A stretch of DNA of 64,000 nucleotides. Source: Hyphomicrobium denitrificans ATCC 51888 (GTDB lineage Bacteria > Pseudomonadota > Alphaproteobacteria > Rhizobiales > Hyphomicrobiaceae). Below, one piece after another: positions 16,739-26,027 of the stretch. The stretch lies in NCBI RefSeq assembly GCF_000143145.1, contig NC_014313.1, positions 3,534,001 to 3,598,000 on the forward strand. The letters are read 5' to 3'. Below the pieces are notes generated by a model that did no database searches, had not been told where the DNA came from, and was given only the letters and a program-made list of their open reading frames with translations. Both the position numbers and the translations under genes were made by a program. The stretch's first letter is position 1. The number at the start of each line of letters is the position of its first letter.

Positions 16739-19533
16739 ACGAAGAGACGCTGACCAGGCTTACGCCTCCGCCCTATTTCGACGGGGTCGCGGCGCGTCAC
16801 GAGCTGACGAAACATTTCAACAGCAGCACGTCGGCGGTCGAAGCGCGGCCGAAGGTCATCGAAACCCTCAAGCGTCTGGTCAAGATCGCGCGGGAGTCGG
16901 CGCGGACGGCACTCGAAGTCGATGGCAACGGACGGCGGTGCGCGGCGGGGCTCAGCGAGTTTCAGGACGAGTTGATCCGGCTGATCTACGATTACACCGT
17001 CGTGCACGTTTATCGCGCGACCAACCCGTCTGACGCGGAACGCATGGCGATCGTCGCGACCGGCGGTTATGGACGCGGCCTGCTCGCGCCGGGGTCGGAT
17101 ATCGATCTCTTGTTTCTGTTGCCGTACAAGCAGACGCCCTGGGGCGAGAGCGTCGCCGAATATATGCTCTATCTGCTCTGGGATCTGGGCTTCAAAGTCG
17201 GACACGCGACGCGCACGGTCGAACAGTGCCTCAAGCTCGGCTATTCCGACATCACCATCCGCACCTCGCTCCTCGACTCGCGGCTGATCCTCGGCGACAA
17301 GCAGCTCTTCTCCGAGTTCGAGACCAGGTTCCGCGCCGAGGTCGTTCGCGGGACGGCGCGGCAATTCATCGACGCCAAGATGGCCGAGCGCGATCAGCGC
17401 ATGCGCCGGTCGTGGGAGAGCCGCTACAAGGTCGAGCCGAACATCAAGGACGGCAAGGGCGGGCTGCGCGACCTTCACACGCTGCAGTGGCTGTCGAAAT
17501 ATATCTTCGGGCAGGATGTCGGCTCGGCCGCTGTCGAAGCGGGCATCTTTACGCCGGAAGAAGTGCAGACGTTCCGCCGCTGCGAGGACTTTCTCTGGCG
17601 GGTCAGGTGCTTTCTGCATTTCATGACGGGGCGGCCGGAAGAAGTTCTGTCGTTCTCGGTGCAGCCGGCGATGGCGCAAAGCCTCGGCTACACCGATCGC
17701 GGCGGAATGCGCGCCGTCGAGCGTTTCATGAAGCACTATTTCCTTGTCGCCAAGGACGTCGGCGACTTAACGACGATCCTGTGCGGCGCGCTCGAAATGC
17801 AGCAGCTGAAATCGGCGCCGACGTACAAAAGGCTCCTCAGTCCGCTCAACTGGAAGACGCGGCGCGAGATTCGTCAGCGAACGGATTTCAGGGTCGACAA
17901 TGATCGGCTGAACGTTGCGGACCCGGATGTCTTCGCGCGCGATCCGGTCAATCTCATCCGGTTTTTCGCGCAAGCGGCGAGCATGGGGATCTATCTTCAT
18001 CCGAGCGCCATTCGTTTGCTGAGAAACTCGCTTCGTCTCATTGACGACAAGCTGCGCGCCGATCCGGAAGCGAACCAGATTTTCCTGTCGCTGCTCACGG
18101 CGAAAGGGAACCCGGAAGCGTCGCTCCGGCATATGAACGAAGCGGGTGTGCTGGCGCGGTTTCTTCCCGAGTTCGGCCGCATCGTGGCGATGATGCAGTT
18201 CAACATGTATCATCATTATACGGTCGATGAGCATCTGCTGCGCACGCTTGGCAACGTCACGGCGATCGAGCGCGGCGATCTCGTCGCGGAATTGCCGCTG
18301 TCGACATCGATATTCCGGTCGATCAAGAACCGCCGGGCTTTGCTCGTCGCCGCGTTTCTGCACGACATCGGCAAGGGTCGAAAGGAATCGCATTCGATCG
18401 TCGGCGCGCGCATCGCACGCAAGGTCTGCCCGCGCCTCGGAATGACGGCGGCGGAAACGGAACTCGTGGCCTGGCTCATCGAAGAACATCTGACGATGAG
18501 CAATTTCGCGCACTCGCGTGACGTTTCTGATCCGGACACCATCCGCGCGTTTGCCAACATCGTGCAGAGCCCGGAGCGATTGAAGCTGCTGCTGGTGCTG
18601 ACAAGCGCCGACATCATGGCGGTCGGACCGGGCGTGTGGAACGGCTGGAAGGGGCAGCTGCTGCGCACGCTCTATCACGAGACGGAGCCGCTGGTCGCCG
18701 GAGGGCATACGCAAATTCCGCGCGATCAGCGTATCGATGCCGCGTTGAGCGCGCTGCGCGAAGCGCTAGCGGATTGGCCGAAAAGCGATGTCGATGATTT
18801 CATCGCACGGAATTATCCGAACTACTGGCTGCGCACGGATACGGCGACACAGGTCGCGCACGCGCATGTCGTGCGCGATGCGATCAAGTCGCGTACCAAG
18901 CTGACGACGTCGGTCAAGACCGATGCGTTCACCGCCATTACGGAGTTGACGGTTTTCGCGCCGAACCATGCGCGATTGCTGTCGCTGTTCGCGGGCGCCT
19001 GCGCGGCATCGGGTGCGAACATCGCGGGCGCGCACATCACGACGACGCGTGACGGGTATGCGCTCGATACGTTTCTGCTCAATCGCGAGTTCGAGGACGA
19101 CGCGGACGAGCTTCGCCGGGCGAAACGAATTTCCGATACGATCGAACGGCTGCTCGAAGGCAAGGAGAGATTGCCGGTGCTTCTCGAGCGGCGCAGAGCG
19201 AATGCGCGCGGCGTCGAAGCGTTCGCGGTGGAACCGGAGATCGTTATCAATAACGAGCTTTCAGAGCGGCTGACCGTCATCGAAGTGTCGGGGCGCGACC
19301 GACCGGGTCTACTTTACGAATTGACGTCGGCGCTTTCGGATCTGTCGCTCGATATCGCGTCGGCGCACGTCACGACGTTCGGGGAGAAAGCCGTCGACGT
19401 GTTCTATGTCACCGATCTCACGGGCAAGCAGGTCGTCAGCGAAGTCCGGCAGCGGACGATACGAGATAGGCTCCAGACGATCCTGCTCGATAATGACGCT
19501 TCTGTCGCGCCGGAACGGATCGCTCAGAGCTGA
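16735..19533 (+). CDS. glnD: PII uridylyltransferase / uridylyl-removing enzyme GlnD
   Basis: This 932-residue sensor of glutamine uridylylates PII proteins when nitrogen is scarce and removes UMP when glutamine is high. The nucleotidyltransferase domain has GGYGRGLLAPGSDID (110-124), the HD domain has H543-D544 (HDIGKGRKESH), and two C-terminal ACT domains (LTVFAPNHARLLSLFAG; VIEVSGRDRPGLLYELTSALS) bind glutamine. The start is a TTG that overlaps the mutS stop (TTGA), so translation is probably coupled. No ATG gives a full domain. Confidence 0.96.
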   Translation: MNEETLTRLTPPPYFDGVAARHELTKHFNSSTSAVEARPKVIETLKRLVKIARESARTALEVDGNGRRCAAGLSEFQDELIRLIYDYTVVHVYRATNPSDAERMAIVATGGYGRGLLAPGSDIDLLFLLPYKQTPWGESVAEYMLYLLWDLGFKVGHATRTVEQCLKLGYSDITIRTSLLDSRLILGDKQLFSEFETRFRAEVVRGTARQFIDAKMAERDQRMRRSWESRYKVEPNIKDGKGGLRDLHTLQWLSKYIFGQDVGSAAVEAGIFTPEEVQTFRRCEDFLWRVRCFLHFMTGRPEEVLSFSVQPAMAQSLGYTDRGGMRAVERFMKHYFLVAKDVGDLTTILCGALEMQQLKSAPTYKRLLSPLNWKTRREIRQRTDFRVDNDRLNVADPDVFARDPVNLIRFFAQAASMGIYLHPSAIRLLRNSLRLIDDKLRADPEANQIFLSLLTAKGNPEASLRHMNEAGVLARFLPEFGRIVAMMQFNMYHHYTVDEHLLRTLGNVTAIERGDLVAELPLSTSIFRSIKNRRALLVAAFLHDIGKGRKESHSIVGARIARKVCPRLGMTAAETELVAWLIEEHLTMSNFAHSRDVSDPDTIRAFANIVQSPERLKLLLVLTSADIMAVGPGVWNGWKGQLLRTLYHETEPLVAGGHTQIPRDQRIDAALSALREALADWPKSDVDDFIARNYPNYWLRTDTATQVAHAHVVRDAIKSRTKLTTSVKTDAFTAITELTVFAPNHARLLSLFAGACAASGANIAGAHITTTRDGYALDTFLLNREFEDDADELRRAKRISDTIERLLEGKERLPVLLERRRANARGVEAFAVEPEIVINNELSERLTVIEVSGRDRPGLLYELTSALSDLSLDIASAHVTTFGEKAVDVFYVTDLTGKQVVSEVRQRTIRDRLQTILLDNDASVAPERIAQS

Positions 19534-19635
19534 CACGGGGGCGCGGCCGCTGTAGAGAGGCCGGGCCGAGCTTCGGCCGAGGGGGAAGGGCTAGCGCTTG
19601 CATACGGGATCGAACCTCTATACGCGGCTTCGCCC

Positions 19636-21222
19636 ATGAAGCTTTACCGGTCGTTCGCAACCGTCGGGGGATGGACGCTGCTCAGCCGCGTGTTCGGCTT
19701 CGTGCGCGACATTCTCATTGCCGCCACGCTCGGCTCCGGCTGGGTGGCCGACGCGTTCGTCGTTGCGTTTCGGTTCCCGAACCTTTTCCGGCGTCTGTTC
19801 GGCGAAGGCGCATTCAACTCGGCGTTCGTTCCGATCTTTGCGAAAAAGCTCGAAGGCGAAGGGCCGGAGGCTGCGCGGACCTTCGCCGAAGAAGCGATGG
19901 CAGGACTGCTTTTCGTTCTGCTGATCGTCACGATCTTCGCAGAACTGACGATGCCGTTGTTGATGTACGGCCTGGCGCCGGGGTTCGATGCGACGCCGGA
20001 CAAATTCGAACTCTCCGTGCTGCTGACGCGCATCACGATGCCATATCTGCTCTGCATGTCGCTCGTGGCGTTGATGTCGGGGGCGTTGAATTCTGTTGGA
20101 CGATTTTTCGAGAGCGCGTCGGTTTCGGTCGTGCTCAATCTCGTCATGGCGGTCGCGACGCTGATCTCGCTTTGGCTCGGCTATAAGCGCGAGCCGGAAG
20201 CGGGCATCATCCAGGCCTGGGCGGTTTTTGTTGCCGGTTTTCTGCAACTCGCGCTGCTGATGTGGGGCATGCATAAGGCCGGGATGCGCCTCGGCTTTCG
20301 CTGGCCGCGCATGACGGACGATATGCGCAGGTTGGTGAAACTCGGTATTCCGGGTGTTATTTCCGGCGGCGTCACGCAGATCAACATCGCGATCGGAACC
20401 GTCATCGCATCGCTGCAGCCGGGTGCCGTATCGCAGCTTTATTATGCCGATCGCGTTTACGAACTGCCGCTGTCGATCGTCGGCATCGCTGTCGGCGTCG
20501 TGTTGCTGCCGGACGTTGCCCGCCAGTTGCGCGCCGGCGATACGGCCGGCGTCATGGACAGCCAGAACCGCTCGCTTGAATTTGCGATGCTGCTGACGGT
20601 GCCGGCGACGCTGGCGCTCGCAGTCATCCCGCACGATATCGTCCGCGTGCTCTTCGAGCGTGGCGCGTTTCATCCTGAAGACACTGCAAACACGGCGTCG
20701 TTGCTGGCAATGTTCGCGCTCGGTTTGCCGTCGTTTGTGATGATCAAGGTTTTCTCGCCGATTTATTTCGCGCGAGAGGATACGAAGACGCCGATGCGCT
20801 ATGCGGTCATCAGTCTGACCGCCAACACGATCGGATCGATCGTGCTGTTTTTCGTGCTGCGTGAACTCGGCATGATGCCCCAGCTCGGCATTGCGATCGC
20901 GACGACGCTCGGCGGCTGGCTCAACGCTTATCTACTGTGGGCGAAACTTCGCGAACACGATGATTTCATCGCCGATGCGCGACTGCGACGGAACGTGCCG
21001 CTGATCATCGTCGCCAGCATTGCGATGGTCGGCGCGCTATTGTCGACGAGCTATGTGTTGGCGCCCTACCTCGGAGCCGATGCCAAATTTCTCGAAAAGA
21101 CGGCGGCGCTGGCGGTCGAGATCGGCGTCGGAATTTCAGTTTTCGGCCTGTTGATCCTGGCTTTTGGCGTCATGTCGCTCCGGCAGCTCGGGACGTTCGT
21201 TCGACGGCGCGGCAAAGCCTGA
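19636..21222 (+). CDS. murJ: Lipid II flippase MurJ (MviN)
   Basis: This 528-residue polytopic membrane protein has about 14 helices. The N-terminus reads LYRSFATVGGWTLLSRVFGFVRDILIAATLG, the MviN signature, followed by FRFPNLFRRLFGEGAFNSAFVP. It flips the peptidoglycan precursor lipid II across the inner membrane. Conserved arginines in the first and eighth helix regions are visible. The 102-base gap after glnD contains no clear terminator. Confidence 0.97.
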   Translation: MKLYRSFATVGGWTLLSRVFGFVRDILIAATLGSGWVADAFVVAFRFPNLFRRLFGEGAFNSAFVPIFAKKLEGEGPEAARTFAEEAMAGLLFVLLIVTIFAELTMPLLMYGLAPGFDATPDKFELSVLLTRITMPYLLCMSLVALMSGALNSVGRFFESASVSVVLNLVMAVATLISLWLGYKREPEAGIIQAWAVFVAGFLQLALLMWGMHKAGMRLGFRWPRMTDDMRRLVKLGIPGVISGGVTQINIAIGTVIASLQPGAVSQLYYADRVYELPLSIVGIAVGVVLLPDVARQLRAGDTAGVMDSQNRSLEFAMLLTVPATLALAVIPHDIVRVLFERGAFHPEDTANTASLLAMFALGLPSFVMIKVFSPIYFAREDTKTPMRYAVISLTANTIGSIVLFFVLRELGMMPQLGIAIATTLGGWLNAYLLWAKLREHDDFIADARLRRNVPLIIVASIAMVGALLSTSYVLAPYLGADAKFLEKTAALAVEIGVGISVFGLLILAFGVMSLRQLGTFVRRRGKA

Positions 21223-21291
21223 GAGCGGGCTTGCCTCCGGACGCCCGGCACGCGATAAGGCGGCCCAATCCTCGCAACACGGTATTTTCCC

Positions 21292-22329
21292 ATGAAAATC
21301 GCGCCGCTCGTTTTTTCCGGCATGCAGCCGACCGGAAGCCTGCATCTCGGCAACTATCTCGGCGCGATGGTCAATTGGATCGAGATGCAGAAGACGCACA
21401 GCTGCATCTATTGCGTTGTCGATCTGCACGCGATCACCGTCTGGCAGGAGCCGGCCGAGCTTCGGCATGCGATCCGGCAGGTGACGGCAACGTACATTGC
21501 CGCCGGACTCGATCCGAAGAAAAGCATTCTGTTCAATCAATCGCAGGTCAGCGCGCACGCGGAGCTTGCCTGGATTTTCAATTGCGTGGCGCGGCTCGGC
21601 TGGCTGAACCGCATGACGCAGTTCAAGGAGAAGGCCGGCAAGGATCGCGAGCAGGCGTCCGTCGGGCTATACGCGTATCCGAACCTGATGGCGGCGGACA
21701 TTCTGGCTTATCGCGCGACGCATGTGCCGGTCGGTGAAGACCAGAAGCAGCATCTCGAGTTGGCGCGCGACATCGCGCAAAAGTTCAACAACGACTTCAA
21801 CAAGGAGATCGTTGCGGCGGGCTTCGAGGACGGCATTTTCTTCCCGCTGCCGGAGCCTGTCATCACGGGACCTGCGACGCGCGTCATGAGCCTGCGCGAC
21901 GGTACGAAGAAGATGTCGAAGTCCGATCCTTCCGATCTGTCGCGCATCAACATGACGGACGACGCGGATACGATCGCGAAAAAGATTCAGAAGGCGAAGA
22001 CGGACCCGGAACCGCTGCCTAGCGATGAGGAGGGTTTCGAGGGCCGTCCCGAGGCTGAAAATCTGGTCGGTATCTACGCGGCGCTGAGCGGCCAGCCGGT
22101 GGCGGATGTGCTCAAGGAGTACGGCGGGCAGCAGTTCTCGTCGTTCAAGAAGGCGCTTGCCGAAGTTGCGACCGAGAAAGTCGGCCGCATCGGCGCAGAG
22201 GCCGCGAAGCTGATGGGTGATCCGGCCGAGATCGACCGTATCCTGGCCGACGGTTCGGCGCGAGCGCGGGCCGTGACGGAGCCCGTGATGGCGAAGGTCA
22301 AGGATATCGTCGGCTTCATCCGGAGCTGA
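21292..22329 (+). CDS. trpS: Tryptophanyl-tRNA synthetase
   Basis: This 345-residue class I synthetase charges tRNA(Trp). The HIGH-equivalent is H18-L-G-N21 within [13 protein letters not shown], and the KMSKS loop is at 207-211. The Trp pocket segment is [18 protein letters not shown]. The length is normal. The stop codon overlaps the ATG of the following Usp gene. Confidence 0.98.
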   Translation: MKIAPLVFSGMQPTGSLHLGNYLGAMVNWIEMQKTHSCIYCVVDLHAITVWQEPAELRHAIRQVTATYIAAGLDPKKSILFNQSQVSAHAELAWIFNCVARLGWLNRMTQFKEKAGKDREQASVGLYAYPNLMAADILAYRATHVPVGEDQKQHLELARDIAQKFNNDFNKEIVAAGFEDGIFFPLPEPVITGPATRVMSLRDGTKKMSKSDPSDLSRINMTDDADTIAKKIQKAKTDPEPLPSDEEGFEGRPEAENLVGIYAALSGQPVADVLKEYGGQQFSSFKKALAEVATEKVGRIGAEAAKLMGDPAEIDRILADGSARARAVTEPVMAKVKDIVGFIRS

Positions 22330-22895
22330 TGCGTGGCGAAAGTGCGCTGAGAGCGAGCGTTGCGGCGAAGCGCAATGAGTGGCAGCATCGCGACATGAAA
22401 CCGCGCCGCTCTTTCGAAGAAGGCCATCGCCGCAAGTTCCTGATCGTCGTTGACGAGAGCCAGGAAGTTGAAAGCGCGCTTTATTACGCAGCGAGCCGGA
22501 TGCAGCGATCGCTCGGATCGATCGTCATGCTTTACGTGATCGAGCCGGGAGAGTTGCAGCACTGGTCCGGCGTGCGGCAGGTGCAACTCGAAGAAGAGAC
22601 GACGAAGGCCAAGGCGCTGTTTCGTCTATTTCGCAGGAAGCTGTCGCTGGCCGGTTTCGAAACCGTCGAAACCGAGGACGTCATTCGCGAGGGACGGCTG
22701 GCGGAAGAAGTGGTCAACGCGATCGCCGAGGACGAGGACATCGCAGTGCTGGTTCTGGCTGCATCGGTCGATGCGAAGGGGCCGGGACCGCTCGTCGCGT
22801 CTCTGGCAGCGGGCCGCGCCGCAGGCGGGTTTCCGGTGCCCGTCACCGTGGTTCCGGGACAGCTCTCACTCGCCGAGATCAAGGCGTTGGCTTAA
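22329..22895 (+). CDS. Universal stress protein (UspA) family
   Basis: The 188-residue protein is a single Usp domain: RKFLIVVDESQEVESALYYAASRM, then IVMLYVIEPGE, and a C-terminal VLVLAASVDAKGPGPLVASLA that resembles the G-x2-G-x9-G nucleotide-binding pattern. I list the ATG at 22329, whose A overlaps the trpS stop (coupled translation); an ATG at 22395 (MKPRRSFEEGHRRKF) matches the domain border better and is an equal alternative. The stress or ligand it responds to is unknown. Confidence 0.85.
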   Translation: MRGESALRASVAAKRNEWQHRDMKPRRSFEEGHRRKFLIVVDESQEVESALYYAASRMQRSLGSIVMLYVIEPGELQHWSGVRQVQLEEETTKAKALFRLFRRKLSLAGFETVETEDVIREGRLAEEVVNAIAEDEDIAVLVLAASVDAKGPGPLVASLAAGRAAGGFPVPVTVVPGQLSLAEIKALA

Positions 22896-22965
22896 AATCG
22901 TGTTGAGATATAGTGCTGGTATAGGGTGAATCAGCCGCGCTCGACAGAGCTTTGGGCGTTCCTAT

Positions 22966-22982
22966 ATTAGAGGAATTCTAAC
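22966..22982. promoter_or_regulatory. Candidate Irr-type iron control element before nfu
   Basis: ATTAGAG-GAA-TTCTAAC matches the Irr-box consensus TTTAGAA-N3-TTCTAAA at 11 of 14 half-site bases and contains the perfect inverted repeat TTAGA-N5-TCTAA. It lies 58 bases before the nfu ATG. The assignment is by eye; the family that binds it (Irr) is encoded at 51820 in this window. Confidence 0.45.
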
Positions 22983-23040
22983 AGACGATTGGCCGGATGC
23001 TGCTATCCTGCCGTCGTGAGCTGAACCGAAGCGAGATGCC

Positions 23041-23595
23041 ATGTTCATTCAGACCGAAGCCACGCCTAATCCGGCAACCTTGAAGTTCATTCCGGGTAGG
23101 GATGTGCTTGCCGGAGGCACCGCCGACTTCCGCACGCGCAACGAGGCTGTCGCCTCGCCGCTCGCGACCCGGCTGTTCGCGATCGATGGCGTGGATGGGG
23201 TGTTCTTGGGCTCCGATTTCATTTCGGTGACCAAAGGCAACGTCGAGTGGCAGCACCTGAAGCCGATGGTGCTTGGCGCGATCATGGAACACTACATGTC
23301 CGGCGCTCCGGTGAGCGACGAAGAAGATTCCAACGATGAAGGCGCCGAGAGCTACGATCCGGAAGACGAGGCGACCGTCACGACCATCAAAGAACTGCTC
23401 GAGACTCGTGTCCGCCCAGCCGTTGCGCAGGACGGCGGCGACATCACGTTCTCCGGGTTCCGCGATGGCGTCGTTTATCTGCACATGCGCGGCGCGTGCT
23501 CGGGTTGTCCGAGTTCGACGGCAACGCTTCGCAACGGCATCGAAAATCTGCTCAAGCACTTCTGTCCCGAGGTCACCTCGGTGGAGGCGGTTTAG
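23041..23595 (+). CDS. nfu: Fe-S cluster scaffold/carrier, NifU family (Nfu)
   Basis: This 184-residue protein has an N-terminal Nfu-N domain ([19 protein letters not shown]) and a C-terminal NifU domain with the cluster-binding C153-SG-C156 motif in [19 protein letters not shown]. Between them is an acidic linker ([17 protein letters not shown]). It delivers 4Fe-4S clusters to target enzymes, plausibly including MiaB encoded nearby. A candidate iron-control site precedes it. Confidence 0.95.
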   Translation: MFIQTEATPNPATLKFIPGRDVLAGGTADFRTRNEAVASPLATRLFAIDGVDGVFLGSDFISVTKGNVEWQHLKPMVLGAIMEHYMSGAPVSDEEDSNDEGAESYDPEDEATVTTIKELLETRVRPAVAQDGGDITFSGFRDGVVYLHMRGACSGCPSSTATLRNGIENLLKHFCPEVTSVEAV

Positions 23596-23617
23596 AGCCG
23601 AACGCGACTTTCATTCC

Positions 23618-23642
23618 AACCCCGCTCCGGCGGGGTTCTTTA
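23618..23642 (+). terminator. Probable terminator after nfu
   Basis: AACCCCGC at 23618-23625 pairs with GCGGGGTT at 23630-23637 around TCCG and is followed by CTTTA. The T-run is short, so termination may be partial before the nitroreductase gene. Confidence 0.55.
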
Positions 23643-23669
23643 TGTCTGCTTTGCGATGGAGACGGCTTG

Positions 23670-24260
23670 ATGGCGGAGCCACTGGATAGCGCGGCGCTCG
23701 ATCAGTTGTTCGACAAGGCGCGCACGAACAATAAATGGCTGCCGCGCGAGGTGCCCGATGAACTCCTGGCGCAAATCGTCGACCATATGAAATGGGCGCC
23801 GACGAGCGCCAATTGCTCGCCGGTTCGAATTGTTTTCGTCAAATCGAAAGAGGCGAAAGATCGCCTCAAGCCACATCTCAGCGCAGGCAACGTCGCGAAA
23901 ACAATGGCGGCGCCGGCGACGGCCATTCTCGCCTACGATCTCAAGTTCTATGAGTATTTGCCTAGGCTATATCCGCCGGCAGATGCCAAAAGCTGGTTTG
24001 TCGGAAAGAAAGAGCATGCCGATACGACGGCCTTCCGCAACGGCACGTTGCAGGGCGGCTATTTCATTCTGGCGGCGCGTGCATTGGGGCTCGATTGCGG
24101 CCCGATGTCGGGATTTAATAATGCCGGGGTCGATGCCGAGTTTTTTGCTGGAACGGAAATAAGGTCGAATTTTCTTTGTAATCTTGGTTACGGTGATCCG
24201 GCCGGCGTCTATCCGCGCTCTCCAAGATTTAATTTCGACGAAATCGCCAGGATCCTATAG
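23670..24260 (+). CDS. Nitroreductase family protein, RutE/HadB-like (malonic semialdehyde reductase type)
   Basis: This 196-residue flavoprotein of the nitroreductase fold has [39 protein letters not shown], the [28 protein letters not shown] core and [10 protein letters not shown]. These match the RutE/HadB subfamily, which reduces 3-oxoacids such as malonic semialdehyde with NAD(P)H. No other rut genes are nearby, so its substrate is open. The ATG at 23670 has GGAG 8 bases upstream. Confidence 0.9.
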   Translation: MAEPLDSAALDQLFDKARTNNKWLPREVPDELLAQIVDHMKWAPTSANCSPVRIVFVKSKEAKDRLKPHLSAGNVAKTMAAPATAILAYDLKFYEYLPRLYPPADAKSWFVGKKEHADTTAFRNGTLQGGYFILAARALGLDCGPMSGFNNAGVDAEFFAGTEIRSNFLCNLGYGDPAGVYPRSPRFNFDEIARIL

Positions 24261-24271
24261 TCTGTCTAAGG

Positions 24272-24970
24272 ATGAATATTCTCTCAATCGATACCTGTTT
24301 TGATGCGTGCTCGGTGGCTGCCGGGAGGGGGCTGCGGACGCTCACTCCGTCGATCTCCTTTGCATTCGAGGCGATGCAAAAGGGGCATGCGGAACATCTG
24401 CTTCCCATGGTGCAGACCGTCATGGGCGAGGCGAACCTGGAGTTCCCTGCGCTCGACCGTATCGCCGTGACCTGTGGGCCTGGGACATTCACGGGCACGC
24501 GCATTTGCGTTTCGGCGGCGCGCGCCTTTGCGCTTGCGACTGGAGCCGAGTTCGTCGCCGTGTCCAGCCTGCGACTGATGGCGATGAGTTCGTTCATTCC
24601 TGCGGCACCCACGCGGCATGTTGCGATCGCCACCGATGCGCGGCGCGGTGAAGTCTATTTCGAGGTCTTCGACCGGCACTCGCTGAAGAGCGTCGGCGGA
24701 CCGCAGTGCGCAGCCATCGAGGATGCCGCGCGTGGGCTCGGATCGTCGCCGATCGTCATCGCGGGGTCGGGTGCCGAAGCGCTCGCCGCGGCAGCGCGTC
24801 AGTTGGGCGTGGAAGCGACCGCCATCCTGCCGGGGCTTTTGCCCGATGCATTCGATCTGCTGTTCATGGCTGCCGAAATGCCGACATCGGCGACGGTCAG
24901 CCCGCTTTATCTGCGTCCGCCCGACGCAAAGCCTCCGGCGCCCAGTCCGTTCATCGGAGCCGGGGTATGA
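24272..24970 (+). CDS. tsaB: tRNA t6A biosynthesis protein TsaB
   Basis: The 232-residue ASKHA-fold partner of TsaD is needed for N6-threonylcarbamoyladenosine at A37 of ANN-decoding tRNAs. Visible features are LSIDTCFDACSVAA, HAEHLLPMVQTVM, and ITAVTCGPGTFTGTRI-type glycine motif (here VTCGPGTFTGTRICVSAARAFALA). The gene is 11 bases after the nitroreductase, and its stop overlaps the rimI start (ATGA). Confidence 0.95.
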   Translation: MNILSIDTCFDACSVAAGRGLRTLTPSISFAFEAMQKGHAEHLLPMVQTVMGEANLEFPALDRIAVTCGPGTFTGTRICVSAARAFALATGAEFVAVSSLRLMAMSSFIPAAPTRHVAIATDARRGEVYFEVFDRHSLKSVGGPQCAAIEDAARGLGSSPIVIAGSGAEALAAAARQLGVEATAILPGLLPDAFDLLFMAAEMPTSATVSPLYLRPPDAKPPAPSPFIGAGV

Positions 24971-25455
24971 GTTCCAACGTCACGCCGTTTCGCAACGTCA
25001 AACACGCGAGCATGCTTTGGGCTGCGCCGGAGCGGGCCGAAGAAATCGCGGCGCTGCACGCGAAACTCTTCGATCCGCCGTGGGATACGGCGGCGATCAA
25101 GGGATTGCTCGAGCATCCGGCGGCGACGTCGCTGATTGCCGTTGCGGGGTCGCCGAAAGCGGTCATCGGATTCGTTATCGGGCAGCTCGCGGCGGACGAA
25201 GCGGAAATTCTTTCGATCGGCGTGGCACCGAACTGGCAGCGCGCAGGCGTTGCGGCCGGATTGCTCGAAGGGCTCGCGCGTGCGGCGCGCCGTGGCGACG
25301 CGAAGCGTATTTTTCTCGATGTTGCGGAAGATAACGAAGCGGCGCGGGCGCTTTATCAGAAGCTCGGATTTGCCGAGGTCGGACGGCGCAAACGGTATTA
25401 TCATCGGGCTGGCGCGGAGCCTGTCGATGCGCTGACGCTCGCCTGGACGCTTTAG
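24967..25455 (+). CDS. rimI: Ribosomal protein S18 alanine N-acetyltransferase RimI
   Basis: This 162-residue GNAT enzyme has an acetyl-CoA loop in ILSIGVAPNWQRAGVAAGLLEGLA, followed by IFLDVAEDNEAARALYQKLGFAEVGRRKRYY, where N and Y are typical of RimI. It acetylates the N-terminal alanine of S18. The ATG overlaps the tsaB stop by 4 bases, and tsaB–rimI linkage is common. Confidence 0.93.
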   Translation: MSSNVTPFRNVKHASMLWAAPERAEEIAALHAKLFDPPWDTAAIKGLLEHPAATSLIAVAGSPKAVIGFVIGQLAADEAEILSIGVAPNWQRAGVAAGLLEGLARAARRGDAKRIFLDVAEDNEAARALYQKLGFAEVGRRKRYYHRAGAEPVDALTLAWTL

Positions 25456-25556
25456 CGAAGACCGGCCGGCAAGCCCCGTATAGACGCGGCGCCCCGCGGC
25501 TGCCTATAACGCGATGAAGTCCCAGCGATTCACAGACTGAGAGCCGCCTCATTTCG

Positions 25557-26027
25557 ATGCCGGATGCCATGTCCGCGAGACGCGCGAAAAGCCTTACGCC
25601 TATTGAATCCCGCTGCGCCGAGTATGGCCTGCGCATGACGGGACAACGCCGCGTGATCGCGCAGGTGCTTTCGGCCGCGACCGATCATCCCGACGTCGAG
25701 GAAGTGCATCGGCGTGCGCATGCCGTCGATCCGCGCATTTCGCTTTCGACCGTTTACCGGACGCTGAAACTTTTTGCGGCGAAGGGGATCCTCGAACGGC
25801 ACGACTTCGGGCACGGACGCGGCCGCTACGAGACGACGATGGGCAATCATCATGATCATCTGCTCAACGTCGAAACCGGGCAGGTGATCGAATTCTCCAA
25901 CGCCGAAATCGAAGCCTTGCAGGAGCGCGTCGCGCGCGAACTCGGGTTCGAACTCGTTGGGCATCGCCTCGAGCTTTACGGCGTGCCGATCGCGAAGAAG
26001 AAAACGGCGGGCCGCAAGGGCGAATGA
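25557..26027 (+). CDS. Fur-family metal regulator (Fur/Mur)
   Basis: The 156-residue protein has a winged-helix domain with YGLRMTGQRRVIAQVL and the recognition helix SLSTVYRTLKLF. The metal-sensing part has GNHHDHLLNVETGQVIEFSN. It lacks the C-terminal CxxC pairs of classical Fur, having only one Cys in all, as in many alphaproteobacterial Fur/Mur proteins, which often respond to manganese. It is followed by plsC with a 4-base overlap. It is distinct from irr at 51820. Confidence 0.9.
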   Translation: MPDAMSARRAKSLTPIESRCAEYGLRMTGQRRVIAQVLSAATDHPDVEEVHRRAHAVDPRISLSTVYRTLKLFAAKGILERHDFGHGRGRYETTMGNHHDHLLNVETGQVIEFSNAEIEALQERVARELGFELVGHRLELYGVPIAKKKTAGRKGE

